Shown here one piece after another: positions 21,689 through 32,740 of a stretch of DNA of 64,000 nucleotides. Every line of letters begins with the position of its first letter. The stretch's first letter is position 1. Below the pieces are notes generated by a model, which worked only from the letters and a program-made list of their open reading frames with translations, ran no database searches and was not told the origin of the DNA. Position numbers and translations under genes: made by a program. This DNA is from Locusta migratoria (lineage: Eukaryota > Arthropoda > Insecta > Orthoptera > Acrididae): contig CM048750.1 of assembly GCA_026315105.1 (NCBI GenBank), forward strand, positions 167,428,549 through 167,492,548, written 5' to 3'.

Positions 21689-23067
21689 TTATTTTATTTT
21701 CCTGTAGGATGCATCTATTTTTCCCCTATTTATACATTCTTCTACATCCTTGCATTTGCCTTCTGGCCACTCCTGCTTAGCCATTTTGCACTTCCCGTCT
21801 ATCTCATTTCTTAGTCGTCTGTACTCCATTTTGCCTGTTTCATTTACTGCATTTTTATATTTTCTCCTTTCATCGATTAAATTTAGTATCTCCTGTGATA
21901 TCCAAGGATTTTTCGTAGGTCTTGCCTTCCTACCTATTTTGTCTTCTGCTACCTTCACTATTTAATCTCTCAATTTTACCCATTCCTCCTCTACTGTTTT
22001 ATTTTCCCCTGTTTCTGTCAATTGTTGCTTAAAGCTCCCTCTGAAATTCTTAAGAACCTCAGTTTCCTTCAATTTATCCAGGTCCCATCTCCTTATTTTC
22101 CTACCTTTTTGTAGTTTGTTCAGTTTCAGCCTACAGTTCATAACCAACAAGTTATGGTCAGAGTCTATATCTGCCCCTGGGTATGTCTTACACTGTAAAA
22201 CCTGGTTCCGAAATCTATGTCTTACCATTATAAAATCTATCTGGTATCTCCCGGTGTCTCCTGGTCTCTTCCATGTGTACAACCTTCTTTTGTGATTCTT
22301 GAACCAGGTGTTTGTTATAACTAAATTGTGTTCTGTGCAAAATTCTACCAGGCGGCTTCCTCTTTCATTCCTTTGGCCCAGACCATATTCACCTACTATC
22401 TTCCCTTACCTTCCTTGTCCTACTACCGAATTCCAGTCTCCCATAACAATTAAGTTTTCCTCTCCCTTAATTGTCTGAATAATTTCCTTTAGCTCCTCAT
22501 ATATTTCTTCGATTTCCTCATCATCGGCAGAGCTAGTTGGCATATAAACCTGACTACTGTTGTCGGTGTTGACTTCGTATCTATCTTGACAATTATAATG
22601 CGATCACTGTGCTGGTCATAGTAGTTTACCCGCATTCCAATTTTCTTATTCATTATCAATCCTACTCCTGTGATACCCCCAATTGATTTTGTATTTATAA
22701 TCCTGTACTCACCTGACCAGAAATCCTGTTCATCCTGCCACCGAACTTCACTAATCCCCACTATATCTAACTTCAACCTATCCATTTCCCTTTTTAAATT
22801 TTCTAATTTTCGTATTCTATTAAGGGATCTAACAATCCACGCTCCGACCCGTAGAATGCCAGTATTGTCTTTCCTGATGATCACATACTCCTGAGTAGTA
22901 CCCGCCCGGAGATCCGAATGGGGGACTATTTTACCTCCGGAATATTTTACCCGAGAGGATGCCATCATCATGTGTTCATACAGTAGAGCTGCATTTCCTC
23001 GGGAAAAGTAACGGCTGTAGTTTCCCCTTGCTTTCAGCCGTTCGCAGTAGCTGTGTGGCAAAGCCAC
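21689..23067 (-). pseudogene. LINE-A apurinic-type endonuclease and linker, frameshifted
   Basis: Endonuclease that nicks the target for target-primed reverse transcription. Frame 23067-22489 contains GAWIVRSLNRIRKLENLKRE, LDIVGISEVRWQD and GITGVGLIMNKK, the front half of an APE-type domain. The MGDWN motif appears in a shifted frame near 22435-22450. Frame 22282-21962 contains YQIDFIMVRHRFRN and the catalytic SDHN motif (IDSDHNLLVMN). Frame 21958-21689 is a linker (RKARPTKNPWISQEILNLID). At least two frameshifts separate these parts. The first annotated codon is a GTG; an ATG about 31 codons in (MMMASSR) may be the real start. Confidence 0.8.
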
Positions 23068-23280
23068 ATTAGCTGATGTTCCAAGGCCAGCTCAGTCAAT
23101 CATCCAGACTGTTGCCCCTGTAACTACTGAAAAGGCTGCTGCCCCTCTTCAGGAACCACACGTTTTCTGGCCTCTCCACAGATTCCCCTCCGCTGTGGTT
23201 GAACCTACGGTACGGCTATCTGTATCGTTGAGGCACGCAAGCCACCCCACCTCGGCAATGTCTGAGGTTCATGGGAGTGG

Positions 23281-23434
23281 AAATTGTACCTACGAGTATT
23301 TATTTCTACCACGACGCCACAGGAGAATAATGTTGCAGCGAGCAGAACCCCCATACATCGTAATGTTGAAAAGCTAAGTATCTTGTTTGGAACTGGCAGA
23401 CTGAAATGTAATTACTTAAAAATATAGTAAAACA
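23281..23434 (+). repeat. 3' LTR, right portion
   Basis: Resumes LTR homology after the LINE-A (AAATTGTACCTACGAGTATT) and matches 17785-17933. Ends near AAAACA at 23434. Confidence 0.8.
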
Positions 23435-23739
23435 TATCAGCGTACATAACAAAGCGATAGTCGTGGTGTAACTTTATGTTTAATAATGTAGATAGAATAT
23501 TTTAAAGCCATCAAAGGGTCTTCATTCGGTAGAATTACGCGTAACATGGGCCATTGAAGGTCTCCATTGTAATACGACGATTCTCAAGAGAAATAAAAAG
23601 AGAAACTCTTACGAACGGCCTAGAAAAGGACCAGTTTACCAAATTGAATTTTATATTTACGGATGCTTAATCCACTTTTCAAACCTTCGTAACAGAGAAA
23701 ACAGTTCTAAGTAACAAAACTAATAATATTCAAGCTCTG
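23435..23739. other. Unassigned
   Basis: Flank between the LTR element and the Harbinger-like element. Nothing recognised. Confidence 0.35.
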
Positions 23740-24660
23740 TCAAACAGAGCGTGCAGCCCGCGCGGGCAGTACGCCCTGGCACTGTGTTGCATTCGGCTCA
23801 CCGCTTTGGTCAAACAGGGAGCAGCCGCACGCGCTGCCCGTCGCGTGCAGCGGGCAGGCTATGATTTTGTAGAGACCGCGGCGGGCAAGCGTGAGCGGCA
23901 GAAGAAGTAGAAAGTGATCGATTCGGGGCGTCCAAAGCCATTCCTGTATGACACACGTGACCCAGAACACAGAAATGCGTCTAAGAAGGCAGAAACAACG
24001 AAGGAGAATTTTCATTAATGAAACAAGTATATGAGGGGGCACACAGTCATCTTCAATTACAGAAAACCCCCAGAGAGACATTTTCTGTATACGGACGTTA
24101 AGTTACATTTTTTAAATGTAATACTATTAGTGCAGGATTGTATTTGTTTGTCTCTTTAGAAATGTAATGATATTAGGGTAGGTTCGGATTTTGGCGGGGA
24201 ATTTATTTACTGTTCAAACTACAATCGTGATATTAGTTGTAATATGCCTCATAAAAGTCAACTTATGTAGTTACAATAAACAATAAATGAAACATGTAAT
24301 AAATAACATGCTTATCTCAAGCAAATTGACAATCTTTCTCGAGATCCAATAGGCTTTCTCCAGTTTGATTGAATTTTTATAATAAGTGACTCAATTAGAT
24401 TGTGTATTGTTTCAAATTGTTCGCGAGACATTCGGAAACAAAACGGTCTTCACACGGCTACAGTTCTTTACAAAGACGTGAAATTTACCATATTCTTCTC
24501 GTTTCGTATTAATTTCATGTGCCCATTTTCTTCGCTTCTTTGACGCAACCGTGAGAAGAAGTAGAAATTCGTCGTCATCTGAACTACTGCTCATGTTTAT
24601 ACGCTCCGCGGATAACGCACTACAATTTCTAGTCAACAGCTGCTCTGTATGACGGCTGCA
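23740..24660 (-). mobile_element. PIF/Harbinger-like relic, internally deleted
   Basis: The minus strand starts (high coordinate) with a Harbinger-type transposase N-terminus and ends in a GC-rich terminal region. Candidate inverted ends: CTGTCAAACAGAGCGTGCAG near 23745 and, on the complement, CCGTCATACAGAGCAGCTG near 24640; a second GGTCAAACAGGGAGC copy lies at 23806. The catalytic centre is missing. Boundaries are approximate and no TSD is confirmed. Confidence 0.5.
24412..24594 (-). pseudogene. Harbinger transposase N-terminal fragment
   Basis: Reads an acidic start (SSSSDDDEFLLLLTVASKKR) and WAHEINTKREEYGKFHVF, the conserved opening of HARBI1/PIF transposases (W-V-H-x-I-x-x-K-R-E-E-x-G-x-F). 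In another frame downstream, NWRKPIGSRE resembles the family's next block. No DDE residues remain. I start at the internal ATG before the serine run rather than the first ATG of the frame. Confidence 0.65.
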
Positions 24661-24664
24661 GAAA

Positions 24665-25365
24665 CTGAAGCACTATGAGCACAGTAAAATACGTAGTTCG
24701 ATTTTCCCCTAATTTCAGCAAGAAATAATAGCTTCTTGTTGACATTATGTTAGATTCCAACTTCAATTTCACATAAATTACCGCCAGCGATGTACAAAAC
24801 AAGAGATGGAACCATTATTCCGCTGCTGGTGCAAAAAGTGAGAACTTTTTTTAGTGCAATTTTGAAATCTATTACCGTCGCCCCTACCAACAAACGCGTC
24901 AGCATAAGCATATATGTAAACTTAAGGCTATTGTATACGTAAATGTAAGAGCGGTATTTTTCCTCGCACATTGGATGAGAATGCTGGCGTATCCAATGCC
25001 AGTTCGTACAGAACTCTATGAACTATGTGCAGTGTTAGCAAATCAATAACAAATATAGATGGGTAAAGTGTACAGGAAACTGGGTATAGGCCTACTAAAA
25101 GAGTCTCAACAATGCCAACAAATTTTACGATCACCCTTCACGAATGAATCAATGTTTAATCTCTTTTGCCACTTTGTCACTATAGAGTAAGGATACTGTT
25201 TTGTGTTCGTTAAGCGAGGAGGAATTTGCGTTAAGGAAAACCTGTCAAAGTATGATTAACAAAATTGGGGGGCACTAACATTGACTGCAAACTAAAGTAG
25301 GTTGTTGACGTCATGACAAGGGCTAATTATTCAACTATCCTCAACATTTGCTACAGGGACCAAAT
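24665..25365. other. Unassigned
   Basis: AT-rich sequence with short frames (68-73 codons) and no motifs. No window-shared repeat seen. Confidence 0.4.
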
Positions 25366-25379
25366 GCAGAAATTTAATT

Positions 25380-25567
25380 GTTTGTTAAGCTTAAGGGGCT
25401 TAACTGCGAGGTCATCAGTCCCTAAGCTTTCAAAATATTTATTAACTACCTTATTCTAAAGATGGTACAAACATCCATGCCCGAGGGGGATTCGAACCCC
25501 CACCGGGGAGTGGCCTCGCGCATCTTAGCATAGCGCCTCAATGCCCTTGGCCACTCCGCCGCAGCAA
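25380..25567 (-). mobile_element. SINE-1b variant with 10-bp TSD
   Basis: Same tail and box B as SINE-1, but the tRNA-like middle differs (GCCTCGCGCATCTTAGCATA). Shared with 59445-59644. Perfect TSD AAATTTAATT at 25370-25379 and 25568-25577. Confidence 0.9.
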
Positions 25568-25897
25568 AAATTTAATTACCCGATATTTGTAGGAATGAGG
25601 CTGACCCTTAAAGGTCCCGCGATCAATATTTCAGTGCAATGTGCAATGTGAAGGCTAAAGTGATATAAAATGTGGTGTCTGTTTCGTACAGGTCCGAATG
25701 AATGGACACAGCATATATCAATAAGGCGATGACATGCCATATCACTTCGGTGCATATGCACACCACTCTCCAACTGTTGCGCAGTGAGTGATAAGTGAAA
25801 TGGACGGGATCACCACGTCAGTAGTGCGTGGGTAAGTCGATAATTTTAGTCTGACAGCAAGTGTGATAGGGTAGTCCGTGCAGCTGTGGTGACTACT

Positions 25898-25972
25898 GTC
25901 CGGACAGTATAGTGATCAGCTCACCTGCCTAGTGAGAAGGGGACCCGAGTTCGAATCCCGGCCTTGTACGAA
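25898..25972 (+). repeat. tRNA-like sequence, probable SINE head
   Basis: TAGTGATCAGC (box A-like), CCTGCCTAGTGAG (anticodon arm-like) and GAGTTCGAATCCC (box B), then CGGCCTTGTAC. The cloverleaf is incomplete, so a tRNA gene is unlikely; it resembles the head of a further SINE family present once here. Confidence 0.45.
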
Positions 25973-26190
25973 TTTTTGAGCTATTCCTTTGGGTTTTCCC
26001 CTTTATTTTATAATCCCCCTTTTATTAAAGAGAATAAAACAAATCGGGCGATCCATTTCTGACTAAGCGGGACTGACGCACAGCAATTCATGTTTATGTA
26101 TCTAACAGGAAACCGGTCCAACGTTTTCTCCATAACCAATGTAACCCCTAAGTTTCAGATAAATGAAAACTACTTTTTCTTTTCTTTATA

Positions 26191-27297
26191 CACTGACCAA
26201 CAAAAAAATGATTCACGCAGAATGAGTGGTCCATTACTATCCCACTTCTGTGTACCTGAACACCATTGTTGTGTGCGTAAACGGTTAAATTTGTAATGTG
26301 CTGAACGCTTAGCAGATTGCATCCGTGATGTAATCTTCCCGTTTTTGTGAAGTTGGTACCAGTCAGCTGCCGCGAGTCGCACAGTGAAGCAAGAAGTTTA
26401 CGAACAGTACGAAGCACCCGCTACGCCTCGCAGACCCGTTACACAGCCTATCAAGTACTGAATGTATTTGACAGAGGCCGCATCGATGGACTGCGTGAAG
26501 TGGGGAGGTCGTTTCGTACAATTACAAGTAGGCCATCCAAATGTCACAGTGGCGCAACGTTGAAATCAATAGTTACATGAGTGCGGTTATATCTTGCAGT
26601 TTCTGTGATCGAGCAAGAAACACTACCCTGAAGCCGGATTATCGAATGGCGCGCCACGCAATGCTTGCCCTCGTTACCGGCCATCCGCGACGGCAACTGC
26701 AAATCCTCTATCTTGGGAGTTCCGAAGACTCGCATCTGCCGAATCGGGGTCACAACAGTCGATGTGTCGGTTGCCGTTGACACGCGAACACCAACGCCGG
26801 TGTTTTGGAGTGGTGAGGGGAATGGATGGCAGATGAAAAATACCGTCGCATCATGTTCTGCGACGAGTAGAGCTACTTTATGAACTCCGATGACCATAGG
26901 GTTTGAGTAAGACGGCGTCAAGGGCAGACAACACATAATGCCAATACTGTAGATTCTGATAGTATCGGGTGGATAGACACGGGATATACATTCAGCTCAC
27001 CTTTAGGCAATCTCCAACAGACATTGACGGAATAACGATACTTCACAGACATTCTGCGTCCGCACGTCCTACACCCGATGGCCAGAACCTAGGATAAGAT
27101 AATGGACGTCCAAACAGCACGTATATCTATGAACTCTGTACGGCATGTTGAAGTCCTGTGGCCAGCGAGACTCTCAGACTGAGGTTGGAGAGCTGGAGGG
27201 ATAGCTGCAACTGTTGACACATTTGCCTCAGGGGAGGATCCAAACACTATTTGACACCATTCCGGTCAGCATAAGAGAACGCATTGCCACCAGCAGT
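26191..27297 (+). mobile_element. Tc1-like transposon relic
   Basis: Starts CACTGACCAAC after TA. In changing frames it reads FDRGRIDGLREVGRSF (paired-type DNA-binding domain), FCDE (first catalytic region), SDDHRV, ILRPHVLHPMAR, then sequence equivalent to the DNA(R)PHTAR block (VQTARISMNSVRHVEVL) and a C-terminus near 27260. Every domain of a Tc1 transposase is recognisable but stops and frameshifts are frequent. The SINE-1 at 27297 cuts its end. Confidence 0.75.
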
Positions 27298-27479
27298 GTT
27301 CAAATGTTTGTTAAGATTTGGGGACTTAACTAAGGGGTCATCAGTCCCTAAACTTACAAACTAGCTAATACTAAGGACGGCACAAATATCCATGCCCGAG
27401 GGGGGATTCGAACCCCCGACCGTAGTGGCCGTGCAGACCGAGACTGGCGCGCCGCAGTCCCCTCGGCCACTGCGGCCGT
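27297..27479 (-). mobile_element. SINE-1 copy
   Basis: Full tail and head with box B. Flanks TTGCCACCAGCAG (27284-27296) and TTGCGACCAGAGG (27480-27492) look like a decayed TSD. Confidence 0.88.
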
Positions 27480-27492
27480 CTTGCGACCAGAG

Positions 27493-28000
27493 GGGACCTG
27501 CAACTGCCAACGGCCTTTTATCATTTACATTCCATATTGTTATTAGTTCAGTAGAGTCATGATACTTCGCCCTAAGTAGTTTCATTCGATTCTAACGACT
27601 TCTTCTAAGTTCATTATCTTTTCTGTTTCGCAGTGTAATGAACATTAGCACCTCCGATGCTTAAGTCAGCTCAGAAGCTACTGGCAGAGGGTTTGAGCAT
27701 TATGAGAGCACCATGACGAAATAAGATTTATTCATTTGTGACCGTGGTTTTGGCGAGTTTCCGACTAAACATTACATATGTTACATATTTATATCTAGGG
27801 CGAACTCCAGCATTGGCAGTATATTAAAAACCTTTTATATTACTTCATATCGATTTCAATCTCAATGATCATCTTCACCGAAAGACCAGTTAACATGCAC
27901 CAAAATACAACTTCATGAACACAGGTGTGGACAATATCATTGCACATATGAACATTACTGAGCATATCTGAGATGTCTTGCAACTTGTTGTTCAGAAGAG
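27493..28000. other. Unassigned
   Basis: No gene or repeat supported; possibly the end of the preceding Tc1-like element at its left. Confidence 0.35.
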
Positions 28001-28014
28001 ATCTCCACCCCCTC

Positions 28015-28350
28015 GTACTCTTACGGATTTATGAACAGCCCATGGTGTCACTTTCCTCCAGCACTACTTCAGACATTACTCGAGTCCATCCCACGTCGCG
28101 TTGCGGTTCTTTTGCGTGCTCGCTGGGTCCTACACGGTATTATGCAGGTTTTTGCTCTTTGGCTCTTCAGTGTGTTAACGAAGTTGTCTTTTTGAAAAGA
28201 CTCCACTGGGCTTGCTTTTGTACAGAAGATGATCACTGTGACTTCTTTCTCTGTGCCTTTGTCCCACATTCGCAGGGCGGGCGTGGTTATTTTTTGGAAG
28301 TTACCGAACGCCCTTCTGTTGCAACCCCATTACACCTTGGGAGGAAGTGT
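28015..28350 (+). pseudogene. Tc1-like transposase C-terminal relic
   Basis: One frame reads FPPALLQTLLESIPRRVAVL followed by LRAR, and the neighbouring frame supplies the hallmark end GPTRYY: together the C-terminus of Tc1 transposases (L-PP-x-LLQTLL-ESMPRR-V, then GG-x-T-R-Y), split by a frameshift near 28125. Downstream, VPLSHIRRAG may be 3' element sequence. No catalytic residues remain. Confidence 0.6.
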
Positions 28351-28466
28351 GTACATCCCAAATGTCTGTGAATGGTGTTGTACATGTGATCGTCAGCGAT
28401 CTACCGGTAGATCGCGATCGACGTGTTGACGATCCCTTTGTTAGACTGTGGACGCACACCACGACG

Positions 28467-28663
28467 GCCGGCCGCGATGGCCGAGGTGACTAAGGCGCTC
28501 CAGTCATGGTCAGCACGGCCACTACGGTCGGGGGTTCGAATCTCTCCTCGGGCATGGATATTTGTGCCGTCCTAGTTCGTAAGTAGTTCATAAGTAGCTT
28601 GTAAGTTTAGGGACTGATGACCCCGTAGTTCAGTCCCATAAGCTTAACAAACATTCCATTCCA
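28467..28663 (+). mobile_element. SINE-1 copy with 11-bp TSD
   Basis: Full-length, slightly mutated box B context (TTCGAATCTCTCC). Perfect TSD ACACCACGACG at 28456-28466 and 28664-28674. Confidence 0.92.
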
Positions 28664-28674
28664 ACACCACGACG

Positions 28675-30160
28675 TGGCTTCCAGAGCGTGATTGTTTCTA
28701 CGGTCATGTTGGACGGCTTCCCAGACAGAAGTCGCGCCGGCGACTGTGAGCTCGTTGGCAGCCGCTGGCCGCGATAAGATACAGTACGCCGCCACGTCCG
28801 GGAAGGCGCTTACAAACACTTGCTGCCAGCTACACAGCTGATGGTTCCGGACTCGTTGCGCCAGCCAGCCTCTCTAACCGGAAGCAAACAAGCCTATAAA
28901 TCCTATCTCAGCCACATCACAACATTATTCTTAAATCTGTGAACACGGATATAAATAACGCATTAACGTGCGATCCCGTCGCGTTGCCGTCCCTCATTCA
29001 AAAGCCATTAACTCGGCGTGTATACTATAACATCGTAAGCGTAAGAGATTTGATCGTATCGCCTGCGCCGACTCACAAACGGAAAATCGTGTCCACGATA
29101 CCAAGCTATTATCGTACTGTACCATGCTACCCATTTCTAAGCCACTGCATGAAATCACACTTATTTCTTCAGAACTGACTGATATAGTCTACCGTAACTG
29201 TATTTCCTGTGAGTAACTGCTCTATGGTTACATATAGCTGATCCAAAACAAAGCTTTTGGTTTTCCAGAGATAGGTCAATACTTAAGCTTCGTTATTAAA
29301 ATTCAGTATGCGTGGTGGTGGAACGCGTTTCAATTTATGTTCTTCTTTGCTTTCAAGTATTCTTTCATTCGTCTGCATTTTACGTCTATCAGTCCAACCG
29401 TATGATATTTGGCGTGCCTCTAAAAAAGTATCTACATCCGTACTATGCAAGACATCTTGTGACACCTAAATGGTAATTTTTCAATAAGGCTATTATTTTT
29501 TAATAAAAATGTACAAATTTGTCACTTATCAATTTTTTCCTACAATTATATTAATGTATGTGAAGTAATGTTCTACGGGTTAATGTGCAGATTATACTTT
29601 ATAAACACAAACTCTTTGAACGTAAGGGAATTCCTTGAAATTTTTATTGATGTAATTAAAAAAAAAGTATATTTTTGTCTTATGTGGATTGTAATGTAAA
29701 TGATGATGTGATTACTGTATTATAATAGCTTTATAGTGGATTTGGCCATTGGCGACTGCTGCTTCAGATGACTGGGGCGTTCACATCATTCAATGCCGGA
29801 TCTACAATATTTTCGAACTGGGGCCAAAACTTGACTATTATGGCCTCTTTATTCTAATGAACTGTAAGTACTGTTCTTGATTTATAGTTCCATCTTGTGG
29901 TTTTTCCATATGATGAGGGTTTGTTTGACAACGGCGTCAAGGACAGCCACTGTTTGAGGTGAATGAGAGAAGAATATTGGTCCTCGGCAGTAGTACTGAA
30001 AAACAGTTTTACTTGTTTAATTTGACTTTTAGCTTGGGCAAGAATAAGTGCAGTTGGTATGCATAACAGTTCACCTAATACCCAAAATGATACTCTGCTC
30101 TTACAATTGTTTGGATCCCTGCGTGGTGGCCGCGCATGACGCAAGCACAGTCATGACCGC
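28675..30160. other. Unassigned
   Basis: No supported coding or window-shared repeat. 28690-28880 is GC-rich and followed by CCTATAAATCC (28890), a TATA-like sequence, but no transcript start or coding region can be tied to it. 29480-29720 is very AT-rich. Confidence 0.35.
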
Positions 30161-30305
30161 AGCAGAATAGCCGTGCGCACTAAGGCGCCCAGCTGCGGTG
30201 TGCGCGACCGATCGCCGTCGGACGTTCGAGTCCTCCCTCGGGCATGGGTGTTTGTGTTCTCTTTTGCATAAGTTACTTTATGTTAGTGTAAGTAGTTTCT
30301 AAGCC
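30161..30305 (+). mobile_element. SINE-2 copy, 3'-truncated
   Basis: AATAGCCGTGCGCACTAAGG head, box B GTTCGAGTCC, CTCGGGCATGGGTGTTTG, then the tail up to TTTCTAAGCC. Confidence 0.8.
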
Positions 30306-31537
30306 AAATTTTCCATAGATACCTTGGAAAAACATTGGGATGTAGGCCAATGTTCAGTAACAAATGATAAGTATTAAGGACTATGTAGTTTACTTTCCAA
30401 TATTCCTACGAATTACTTAACATTCGACCGTGTTCTACAGACTCGGTATGTTTCAGTCTGACAGATCTCTCTGCATTACGTCAGGCACACTTGTGAAGAT
30501 AAAGCTTTATCAGAATTACGAATAATATTGCTCATACACTTTTGTTATGTAAAATGATCCTTATTGCTTTCCAATTCTTGTAAGTTCATCAATTCATTAA
30601 ATTTAATGTGGTACTGCCAACAATCTTCACAAATATACGTTAGTACACGGTGACAGTTATTGAAGTGTATGAAACAAAAGGTAAATTACTTACAAACTGA
30701 GACATACACACACTTCATTTAAAATTTAAACGTCGCTACAGTTATTCGGATATGCCTGCCTTCCGTGGCGATGATGTGTCGGACACAAATAACGGAGTTC
30801 TGAATTACCCGCTGAAAAATAGCAATGGTTTTGGGGTTATTTCTGTGTACTTTCTCTTTAATATAGCCCAACAAAAGGGAGTCGCATTTGTTCAGATACG
30901 GAGAATATGGCGGTCAATTCAGTCCCATACTTACGGCTTCCGGGTACCCGAGCCAAAATGCGACCTCTGCTTCATGAGATATAATAGGCAAGCTACAGAG
31001 GTAAATGTTTACCGTTTTATCACCCAAATAGCAAGCTGAACAACTTATTGTAGAACCTCTACTGTTAAATGCCAGTATGTGACTTGCTTCTACGAGTATG
31101 GGTAGAATAAGACACAAGAATTCTAACTAAAGTAATTTATAATAGAAGATCCATACATTGCTATGAATACAAAACATAAAATATGAAAATAAGCAGGAGC
31201 ACATGACTACGAACCTAAAACCTGCTAATATGCATTTTATGAAAACATAAACAAAAGTCATCTGTTTAGATATATATTATATTGTATGAGTACGAACTAG
31301 TCACGAAAACACAAACCTGAAAAATATTGCCAATATAAACTTGCCAGCATGGGCACCATCGTAGATAAACTAAACATGTAAAAATATTTCTAAGCTCTTG
31401 TATACAGTACAACAAGTAATACCTTAGTTCATCATTTTGTAAATGGTAGGAACATTTGCCCTTCACTATTTTTGAAGATATTAGCATAAATGGTCAGTGT
31501 AATGTTGTATTTTATATTTAAGCATATTTCGGATCTC
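30306..31537. other. Unassigned AT-rich stretch
   Basis: A 95-codon plus-strand frame at 30752-31039 has no recognisable domain and its complement is equally open. No repeat recognised. Confidence 0.35.
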
Positions 31538-31549
31538 TAATCATATTTA

Positions 31550-31751
31550 GCCGCGGTGGTGTAGCCGAGCGGTCTAAAGCGTCTCGCTGCGGAGCGCGCG
31601 GTTGCTAGCCGTGGAAGTTCGAGTCCTCCATGGGGCATGGGTGTGTGTGTTTGTTCTTAATTTAGTTTACCTAGGTTTAACTAGTTTGTAAGCCACGGAC
31701 TGATGACCACGCAGTTTGGTCCGATAGAATTACAAAATTAATGAAATTATT
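31550..31751 (+). mobile_element. SINE-2 copy with 12-bp TSD
   Basis: Complete SINE-2: GTAGCCGAGCGGTCTAAAGC head, box B GTTCGAGTCC, TGGGGCATGGGTGTGTGTG, tail with GACTGATGACCACGCAGTTT. Perfect TSD TAATCATATTTA at 31538-31549 and 31752-31763. Confidence 0.93.
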
Positions 31752-31799
31752 TAATCATATTTACGAAATTGGTATTATAATTATGTAAATTAGTTAGGG

Positions 31800-32618
31800 T
31801 TATTGTTATGGTCTTCAGTCCGAAGACTGGTTTGATGCAGCTCTCCACCTTACTCTATCCTGAACAAGGCTTTTCATCTCCTCGTAAGAACGGCAACCCG
31901 CATCTACTTGAATATGCTTACCATATGCGTCTCTTGGTGTCTGCGATTTTTACCCCACACACTTCCCTCCAATGCTAAATTTACGATTCCTCGATGTCTA
32001 AGAATGTGTCCTATCAAGCGATCCCTTCTTTTAGTCAAGGTATGCCAAAAATTCCTTTCCTCGCCAATTCTGCTCAGTACCTCTTCATTAGTTACGCGAT
32101 CTACCCACCTAATCTTCAACATTCTTCTGTAGCACCTCATTTCAAAAGCCTCTATTCTCTTCCTGTCCGCACTGTTTATCGTCCATGTTTCACTCCCGTA
32201 CAAGGCAACACTCTACACAAATGCCTTCATAAAAGACTTTCTTACACTTAAATTAATGTTCATTGTTAGCAAATTTCTATTTTTCAAAAATGCTTTTCTT
32301 CCTATTGCCATTCTGCATTTTATATCCTCTTTACTGTGACTGTCATATGTTAGTTTACTACCCAAGTAACAAAATTCATCTACCAACTTCATTGTTTTGT
32401 TACCTAATCTAATTATTTCATCATAGCCTGATTTTCTAAGACTGCATTCCATTATATTTGTTTTGTTCTTGTTAATTTTCATTTTCATTTCATACGATCT
32501 CTTCAACACACTCTCCATTCCATTCAACTGCTCTAGCAGGACCTTTGCAGTCTCAGACAGAATTACAATGTCATCAGCAAAACGCAATGTTTTTATTTCT
32601 TCACCCTGAACTTTAATT
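31800..32618 (-). mobile_element. LINE-A 5'-truncated copy
   Basis: Minus-strand frames 32587-32213 (RFADDIVILSETAKVLLEQL, catalytic FADD retained) and 32203-31904 (LTKRRDRLIGHILRHRGIVN) are collinear with the reference LINE-A C-terminus. The 3' end keeps the CAGTC-CGAA-GACTG hairpin at 31816-31829. A frame change near 32210 breaks it. 5' truncated at about 32618. Confidence 0.88.
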
Positions 32619-32624
32619 TTGATG

Positions 32625-32740
32625 CAAACATAAAAAGGAGAATGGAATGGGAGATAAAATAGCAGAACGGTGGTTCGATGAACCCTGTGCCAGGCAATTA
32701 AATGTGGTTTGCAGAGTATAGCATGTAAATGTAGATATAG
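32625..32740 (+). mobile_element. LINE-D 3'-end fragment
   Basis: GAGAATGGAATGGGAGATAA through GATGAACCCTGTGCCAGGCA and a TGTAAATGTAGATATAG tail, matching the 3' end at 55925-56035 in reverse. Confidence 0.7.

Larger units (their letters stand above)
19994..23280 (-). mobile_element. LINE-A full-length RTE-like retrotransposon
   Basis: A complete 3287-bp insertion with a perfect 11-bp TSD AAATTGTACCT (19983-19993 and 23281-23291), read on the minus strand: a short 5' UTR, one endonuclease-RT coding region, a short 3' UTR and a CAA-repeat tail (GTTGTTGTTG at 19994). Length, single ORF, APE-type endonuclease and trinucleotide tail agree with the RTE/BovB group. The coding region is broken into at least five frames, so this copy cannot move itself. 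It serves as the reference for the other LINE-A fragments here. Confidence 0.9.
17188..23434 (+). mobile_element. LTR retrotransposon, Gypsy-like, internally deleted and interrupted
   Basis: Two copies of one sequence (17672-17933; 19871-19993 continued at 23281-23434) flank decayed gag frames, the layout of an LTR retrotransposon. No protease, RT or integrase remains: the gag region joins the middle of the 3' LTR at 19870/19871, so pol and the 5' part of the 3' LTR are deleted. The full-length LINE-A at 19994-23280 inserted later into the 3' LTR. The Gypsy-like label rests on the gag style only. The left boundary (TGTCAGG at 17188) is a guess. Confidence 0.7.

Noticed and set aside
27973..28371. 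A 132-codon novel protein
   Set aside because: Part of the Tc1-like C-terminal block (ending GPTRYY) lies in this frame and the rest in the next one, so it is transposon-derived.
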